This document shows, piece by piece, positions 17,838 to 22,075 of a stretch of DNA of 22,075 nt (positions within the stretch are counted from its first letter, which is position 1; each line of letters begins with the position of its first letter). The DNA is taken from the NCBI GenBank assembly GCA_946480605.1, contig CAMLKW010000052.1:1-22075 (forward strand), read 5' to 3'. Under the pieces are notes generated by a model. That model did no database searches, had not been told where the DNA came from, and was given only the letters and a program-made list of their open reading frames with translations. A program made the translations under genes and the position numbers. Source of the DNA: an uncultured Roseateles sp. (lineage in GTDB: Bacteria > Pseudomonadota > Gammaproteobacteria > Burkholderiales > Burkholderiaceae).

Positions 17838-17852
17838 CCTCGATAATCGAGG
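17838..17852 (+). promoter_or_regulatory. 15-bp palindrome over the hemC ribosome-binding region
   Basis: CCTCGAT-A-ATCGAGG is a perfect palindrome ending two bases before the hemC ATG at 17855. The right arm contains the Shine-Dalgarno-like GAGGG, and the centre contains GATAAT, a good -10 hexamer though no convincing -35 precedes it. It may be a DNA operator or promoter element; a hairpin with a one-base loop is sterically poor. Confidence 0.45.
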
Positions 17853-17854
17853 GC

Positions 17855-18781
17855 ATGACCACCCCCATCACCATCGCCACGCGGGAGAGCCGCCTGGCGC
17901 TGTGGCAGGCCGAGCACGTGCAGGCCCGCCTCGTCAACGAGCTGGGCCTGACGGCCACGCTGCTGGGCATGACCACCCGCGGCGACCAGATCCTCGACCG
18001 CACGCTGTCCAAGATCGGCGGCAAGGGCCTGTTCGTGAAGGAGCTCGAAGCCGCGCTGGCCGAAGGCCGCGCGCAGCTGGCCGTGCATTCGCTGAAGGAC
18101 GTGCCCATGGAGCTGCCCGAGGGCTTCGCGCTCGCGGCCGTGCTGGAGCGCGAAGACCCGCGCGACGCCTTCGTATCCAACGACTACGCCTCGCTGGCCG
18201 AGCTGCCGCAGGGCGCCGTGGTGGGCAGCTCCAGCCTGCGCCGCGTCACTCAACTGCTGGCGCTGCGGCCCGACCTGCGTGTGGAGCCGCTGCGCGGCAA
18301 CCTCGACACGCGGCTGCGCAAGCTGGACGAGGGCGGCTACCACGCCATCGTGCTTGCAGCCGCGGGGCTGAAGCGTCTGGGCTTGGCCTCCCGCATCCGC
18401 GGCCATTTCGAGATCGACCAGATGCTGCCCTGCGCCGGGCAGGGTGCGCTGGGCATCGAGATCCGCGCCGACGATGCGGTGCTGGCCGCGGCGCTGGCCC
18501 GGCTGGCCCACACGCCCACGCTGCTGGCCTGCGAGGCCGAGCGCGCCGTGTCGCGCGCGCTGGGCGGCAGCTGCAGCCTGCCGCTGGCCGCGCACGCGCG
18601 CTGGCAGGGCGGCACGCTGCGCCTGGACGCTGCGCTGGGCCACGCCGAAGCTCACACCTCGCCGCTGCTGCGTGCCGGCGTGGCGGCCGAGGTCGGCGAC
18701 ATGGCCGCCGCCCGCGCGCTGGGCCAGCAGGCTGCCGCGCGGCTGCGCGAGCTGGGCGCCGGGGCCTACCTGCCGGGATGA
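17855..18781 (+). CDS. hemC: Hydroxymethylbilane synthase (porphobilinogen deaminase)
   Basis: A 308-residue cytoplasmic enzyme that polymerises four porphobilinogens to hydroxymethylbilane, the linear tetrapyrrole precursor of haem, sirohaem and cobalamin. Family hallmarks are [15 protein letters not shown] near the N-terminus, [14 protein letters not shown], the catalytic Asp in [31 protein letters not shown], and the cofactor-attachment Cys240 in [12 protein letters not shown], to which the dipyrromethane is bound. The start ATG 17855 was preferred over the in-frame ATG 17831 because GAGGG lies just upstream and the product then begins like family members ([11 protein letters not shown]). 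It follows halogenase B by 31 bp and overlaps hemD by ATGA, heading the haem operon. Confidence 0.97.
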   Translation: MTTPITIATRESRLALWQAEHVQARLVNELGLTATLLGMTTRGDQILDRTLSKIGGKGLFVKELEAALAEGRAQLAVHSLKDVPMELPEGFALAAVLEREDPRDAFVSNDYASLAELPQGAVVGSSSLRRVTQLLALRPDLRVEPLRGNLDTRLRKLDEGGYHAIVLAAAGLKRLGLASRIRGHFEIDQMLPCAGQGALGIEIRADDAVLAAALARLAHTPTLLACEAERAVSRALGGSCSLPLAAHARWQGGTLRLDAALGHAEAHTSPLLRAGVAAEVGDMAAARALGQQAAARLRELGAGAYLPG

Positions 18782-19527
18782 CCGCGCCCACGCTGGTCCT
18801 GACCCGCCCGCGGCCGCAGTGCGGCGCCTGGCTGTCACGGCTGGCGGCGCTGGGCCAGCCGGCCGTGGCGCTGCCCCTCATCGAGATCCTGCCCGCCCGC
18901 GACCCCGGCCCCGTGCAGGCGGCCTGGCTGGCGCTGCCGTCGGTGGACCTGGCCGTCTTCGTCAGCCCCAACGCGGTGCAGCAGTTCTTCGCGTTGGCCG
19001 GTGGTGCCGGCTGGCCGCCGCAGACGCTGGCGGCCTGCGTGGGCCCAGGCAGTGCCCAGGCGCTGATGGAACACGGCGTGCCGGCGGCGCTCATCGTCCA
19101 GCCGGCCGCCGACGCGGCCGGCCTGGACTCCGAGCACCTGTGGCAGCAGCTGCAGCCGCGCCGCGGCTGGGCCGGCGCCCGCGTGCTGCTGCTGCGCGGC
19201 GACGGTGGGCGCGAATGGCTGGCCGAGCGGCTAGCGGCGGCCGGCGCCCGCACCGAGGCCGTCACCGTCTACCACCGCAGCGGCCCGCGCTTCGACGCCG
19301 CCGAGCAGGCCCTGCTGGCGCAAATCCTGACGCAGCCGCGGAGCTTTGTCTGGCTGTTCAGCAGCGCCGAGGCCGTGGGGCATCTGGCCGACTACCCCGT
19401 GGCTGGCCAGCGCGCCATTGCCACCCATGCCCGCATCGCGGATGCGGCCCGCGCCGCCGGCTTCGCGCCTGTGGTTTTGGCGCGACCGGACCCGGAAGCG
19501 GTGACCCGGGCGCTGAAAGGCCTCTGA
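18778..19527 (+). CDS. hemD: Uroporphyrinogen-III synthase
   Basis: A 249-residue cytoplasmic enzyme that cyclises hydroxymethylbilane with inversion of ring D to give uroporphyrinogen III. The family is poorly conserved, but [17 protein letters not shown] at the N-terminus, [45 protein letters not shown] and [10 protein letters not shown] occur in the expected order for the two-lobed fold. The start ATG overlaps the hemC stop codon as ATGA, indicating coupled translation and supporting the assignment by position. It is followed 16 bp later by hemX. Confidence 0.94.
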   Translation: MTAPTLVLTRPRPQCGAWLSRLAALGQPAVALPLIEILPARDPGPVQAAWLALPSVDLAVFVSPNAVQQFFALAGGAGWPPQTLAACVGPGSAQALMEHGVPAALIVQPAADAAGLDSEHLWQQLQPRRGWAGARVLLLRGDGGREWLAERLAAAGARTEAVTVYHRSGPRFDAAEQALLAQILTQPRSFVWLFSSAEAVGHLADYPVAGQRAIATHARIADAARAAGFAPVVLARPDPEAVTRALKGL

Positions 19528-19543
19528 CAGAATCGGCCGCACT

Positions 19544-20692
19544 GTGAGTGAGCCGAATTCCCCCGACACGGCGCTGCCGCCCGCGGCCGAGCCCGCGGCC
19601 CCGCCGCCCCCCGCCTCTTCCCCCTTGCCCGCCTGGCTACCCTGGTTGCTGGCGCTGCTGGGCGCGGCCGCGCTGCTGTGCGTGGCGCTGGCCTGGCAGA
19701 GCCTGTCGCGCCAGCAATCGCTGGAGCAGGAGCTGGTGCGCCGCCAGGAGGCCAGCCAGGCCCAGGTCACCGAGGCCCGCCTGGCCGCCAAGCAGTCCGG
19801 GGAGCTCGTGCGTGACACCGCCGCCAAGGTCTCGCTGCTGGAGGCGCGCCTGGCCGAGGTCGCGCTGCAACGCGGCCAGTTGGAGGAGCTGATCCAGTCC
19901 ATGTCCCGCTCGCGCGACGAGAACGTCGTCGGCGACATCGAGGCCGCCATCCGCGTGGCCCTGCAGCAGACCCAGATCACCGGCAGCGCCGAACCGCTGG
20001 TGGCCACGCTGAAGCAGGCCGACGAGCGCCTGCTGCGCTACAAGCAGCCGCGCATGGAAGGCGTGCGCCGCGCCGTCGCGCGCGACCTGGACCGCGTGCG
20101 CGCCGTCGCCGTGGTGGACGTGTCCACGCTGACCATCAAGCTCGACGAGGTCGTGCGCATGGCCGACGAGCTGCCACTGATGTCGGGCGGCGACGTGGCG
20201 GTCCGCCCGCGCGAGGAGCGCCCGTCCGAGGTCGCCGCCCGGCAGCGCGAGCAGGCGCTCAAGCTGCAGCGCGAGCAGGCCGCCGCGGCGGCCGACGGCA
20301 AGCTGGCGCTGTGGTGGTGGCAGGCGCGCCAGCAGCTGTCCAGCTGGACCGGCCTGGTCTGGGGCGAGGCGCGCACGCTGCTGCGCGTGACTCGCATCGA
20401 ACATCCCGAGGCCGCGCTGATCTCGCCCGACCAGAGCTTCTTCCTGCGGGAGAACCTCAAGCTGCGCCTGCTCAATGCCCGGCTGGCCTTGCTGAGCCGC
20501 CAGTTCGACACCGCACAAAGCGACCTGCGCGACAGCCAGGAGATGCTGAACCGCTACTTCGACATGCGTTCGCGCAAGGTGGCCGGCGTGGCCGAGCTGC
20601 TGCGCCAGGTGGGCGGCCAGGCGCGTCAGGTCAGCGTGCCGCGGCCCGACGACACGCTGGCCGCGCTGACCGCAGCCGCAGCGGGGCGCTGA
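19544..20692 (+). CDS. hemX: HemX family inner-membrane protein
   Basis: A 382-residue protein starting at GTG 19544 with a weak ribosome-binding site. A Pro/Ala-rich cytoplasmic N-terminus (about 1-29) is followed by one transmembrane helix (about 31-51, WLPWLLALLGAAALLCVALAW). A long Gln/Glu/Arg-rich coiled coil comes next (SRQQSLEQELVRRQEASQAQ and beyond), and a helical periplasmic domain containing the MSRSRDENVVGDIEAAIRVA, QTQITGSAEPL and DQSFFLRENLKLRLLNARLA segments of the family. The last piece is quoted only in part as evidence. It is often annotated as uroporphyrin-III C-methyltransferase, but no methyltransferase (SAM-binding) motif is visible, so that name is misleading. Its role beside hemCD is unresolved; a scaffold at the membrane is a reasonable inference. 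hemY begins 2 bp after its stop. Confidence 0.9.
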   Translation: MSEPNSPDTALPPAAEPAAPPPPASSPLPAWLPWLLALLGAAALLCVALAWQSLSRQQSLEQELVRRQEASQAQVTEARLAAKQSGELVRDTAAKVSLLEARLAEVALQRGQLEELIQSMSRSRDENVVGDIEAAIRVALQQTQITGSAEPLVATLKQADERLLRYKQPRMEGVRRAVARDLDRVRAVAVVDVSTLTIKLDEVVRMADELPLMSGGDVAVRPREERPSEVAARQREQALKLQREQAAAAADGKLALWWWQARQQLSSWTGLVWGEARTLLRVTRIEHPEAALISPDQSFFLRENLKLRLLNARLALLSRQFDTAQSDLRDSQEMLNRYFDMRSRKVAGVAELLRQVGGQARQVSVPRPDDTLAALTAAAAGR

Positions 20693-20694
20693 GC

Positions 20695-21942
20695 ATGCGC
20701 CTCGTCATCTGGCTGGTCCTGCTGTTCGTCGTCGCCGTCGTCGCGGCGCTGACGCTGGGTTCCAACGACGGCCTCGCCAGCTTCTACTGGGCGGGCTGGC
20801 GGCTGGACATCTCGCTCAACCTCTTCCTGCTGCTGCTGGTGGCCAGCTGCTTTGCGCTGGTGACGGCCATCCAGGCCATCGAGGCGCTGACCACGCTGCC
20901 CAAGCGTGCTCGCGAATGGCGGCTGGCGCAGCGCGAACGCAGCGCCCAACTGGCCTTGCGGGAGGCACTGGTGGAGTTCTTTGGCGCCCGCTTCAGCCGC
21001 GCGCAGAAGGCCGCGCAGAAGGCGCTCAACATCCAGTCCGCCACGCCGGAGTTGGCGGCGGACCAGGCCTTCATGGCGCTGGCCCACCTGCTGGCCGCGG
21101 CCAGCGCCCATCGTCTGCAGGACCGGCGACACCGTGACGAGCAACTGAGCCGCGCGCTGGACCTGGCCCGCCGCAGCGGCGGTGCCCGCGCCCACGAGGA
21201 CGGCGCCCGCCTGCTGGCCGCCGAGTGGGCGCTGGACGACCGTGACGCCGCCCGAGCCCTGGGCCTGCTGGGCGAACTGCCACCCGGCGTCGCCCGCCGC
21301 ACCCAGGCGCTGCGCCTGCGCCTGCAGGCCTCGCGCCTCGCCCAGCAGCCGCTGGATGCGCTGCGCACGGCGCGCCTGCTGGCCAAGCACCAGGCCTTCT
21401 CCAAGGTGGCCGCGCAAGGCCTGTTGCGCACGCTGGCCTTCGAAGCGCTGGACGGCGCCCGCGATGTGGACCAGCTGCGCATGGTCTGGCAGCAGCTGGA
21501 CTCCGCCGACCGCCGCGACCCGCTGGTCGCCGCTCGCGCTGCCCAGTGCGCCGGACAGCTGGGCGCCCCCGACGACGGCCGCGGCTGGCTGCGCCCCTTC
21601 TTCGACGACCTGGCCGAGCAGCAGCCCGACGACCGCGCGGCGCTGGCGCATGCGCTGGTGCCGGTGCTGGCCGGCTGCGGTCCCGACTGGTTGCAGCGCC
21701 TGGAGGCGGCGCAGTCCCGCTTCCCGCGGGAACGTGCACTGGCCTATGCGCTGGGGCATGCATTGGCCGAGCGGCAGTTGTGGGGCAAGGCGCGTTTGAT
21801 GCTTGAGGCCGTGGCCGACGACGTCGCCATGCCCGGTGCCGCACGCCGGCGCAGCTGGCTCAGCCTGGCGGCGCTGGCCGAGCAGGAAGGCGACGACGCG
21901 CGACGAGCGCGATGCTACGAAGCAGCCGCGCGGCTGCCTTGA
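20695..21942 (+). CDS. hemY: HemY-type TPR inner-membrane protein
   Basis: A 415-residue protein of the proteobacterial HemY_N family, which is not the protoporphyrinogen oxidase HemY of Bacillus. Two transmembrane helices lie at the N-terminus (about 3-21 and 42-64), separated by GSNDGLASFYWAGWRLDIS. The following ALTTLPKRAREW and the RALDLARRSGG/ALDDRDAARALGLLGEL segments belong to a soluble domain built from TPR-like helical pairs. Family knowledge links it to haem-pathway protein interactions at the membrane, but the exact function is unclear. It sits 2 bp after hemX, last of the hem genes in the window; 82 bp then separate it from the tRNA gene. Confidence 0.92.
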   Translation: MRLVIWLVLLFVVAVVAALTLGSNDGLASFYWAGWRLDISLNLFLLLLVASCFALVTAIQAIEALTTLPKRAREWRLAQRERSAQLALREALVEFFGARFSRAQKAAQKALNIQSATPELAADQAFMALAHLLAAASAHRLQDRRHRDEQLSRALDLARRSGGARAHEDGARLLAAEWALDDRDAARALGLLGELPPGVARRTQALRLRLQASRLAQQPLDALRTARLLAKHQAFSKVAAQGLLRTLAFEALDGARDVDQLRMVWQQLDSADRRDPLVAARAAQCAGQLGAPDDGRGWLRPFFDDLAEQQPDDRAALAHALVPVLAGCGPDWLQRLEAAQSRFPRERALAYALGHALAERQLWGKARLMLEAVADDVAMPGAARRRSWLSLAALAEQEGDDARRARCYEAAARLP

Positions 21943-21947
21943 AGGTC

Positions 21948-21967
21948 CGCGGCTCGTCGGGGCCGCG
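21948..21967 (+). terminator. Weak hairpin after hemY
   Basis: CGCGGC (21948-21953) pairs with GCCGCG (21962-21967) around an 8-base loop, 5 bp after the hemY stop. The tail CAAAATTGCG is AT-rich but has no T-run, so termination is only possible, not demonstrated. Confidence 0.3.
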
Positions 21968-21983
21968 CAAAATTGCGAAAGTC

Positions 21984-22013
21984 TTGCTGAGACTTCGGAA
22001 TTCTGGCTATACT
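21984..22013 (+). promoter_or_regulatory. Predicted sigma-70 promoter of the tRNA-Arg gene
   Basis: TTGCTG (21984-21989) and TATACT (22008-22013) are 18 bp apart, with the -10 ending 11 bp before the mature tRNA start. Position and quality fit a stable-RNA promoter independent of the hem genes. Confidence 0.7.
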
Positions 22014-22024
22014 GTGAGGCTTCA

Positions 22025-22075
22025 GCGGCTGTAGCTCAGTTGGATAGAGTACTTGGCTACGAACCAAGGGGTCGT
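22025..22075 (+). tRNA. tRNA-Arg (anticodon ACG), 3' end outside the window
   Basis: The acceptor 5' strand GCGGCTG starts at 22025. T and A at positions 8 and 9 follow, then a D-arm GCTC...GAGT with the loop AGTTGGATA. The anticodon stem CTTGG (22052-22056) pairs with CCAAG (22064-22068) around the loop CTACGAA, giving anticodon ACG at 22059-22061, which decodes CGN arginine codons after A-to-I editing. The variable region begins before the window ends; the T-arm and the acceptor 3' strand are not visible. Confidence 0.95.

Noticed and set aside
19544..20692. hemX as a true uroporphyrinogen-III methyltransferase
   Set aside because: The sequence is a single-pass coiled-coil protein without the glycine-rich SAM-binding motifs of that enzyme.

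Overview
This is a chromosomal segment of a high-GC Gram-negative bacterium, most probably a betaproteobacterium of the order Burkholderiales (Roseateles/Mitsuaria/Rubrivivax-like). The clues are an intact hemC-hemD-hemX-hemY run next to ppc, an AlgR-type LytTR response regulator, GC-rich coding sequence, and a Xanthomonas/Caulobacter-type TonB-dependent receptor. The species assignment is inference. No integrase, transposase, phage gene or CRISPR array is visible.

Left part (1-3277, + strand): the 3' end of an AlgR-like response regulator, then two tandem genes for membrane-anchored, cysteine-containing proteins of unknown function. These two look like distant paralogues of each other. Next part (3281-8320, - strand): a probable operon reading leftward, ppc (phosphoenolpyruvate carboxylase), a membrane diguanylate cyclase with a periplasmic sensor domain, and an alpha/beta hydrolase. 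ppc has a recognisable promoter with a perfect 7-3-7 palindrome at its -10 region.

Middle (8321-9108): a 788-bp divergent regulatory region. Its ppc-proximal half is GC-rich with one strong hairpin. Its receptor-proximal half is much AT-richer and holds a perfect 16-bp palindrome plus two sites of the form TGNNANCGNTNNCA, the architecture of LacI/GalR-family operators.

Core accessory locus (9109-17823, + strand): a 1013-residue TonB-dependent receptor, two strong stem-loops, then a tightly packed four-gene run. This encodes flavin-dependent halogenase A, a SapC-family protein, a JmjC/cupin-like putative Fe(II)/2-oxoglutarate oxygenase, and halogenase B. Halogenase B carries an extra C-terminal domain with its own HxD...H...R pattern. 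The set looks like a ligand-uptake and oxidative/halogenating tailoring system whose substrate is unknown. It is the most interesting content of the window. No flavin reductase, LacI-type regulator or exporter is encoded here, so those parts must lie elsewhere.

Right part (17855-21942, + strand): hemC, hemD, hemX and hemY, the uroporphyrinogen branch of haem synthesis with its two membrane companions, closely spaced. hemC begins only 31 bp after halogenase B, so read-through from the halogenase operon is possible. The window ends inside a tRNA-Arg(ACG) gene with its own promoter.
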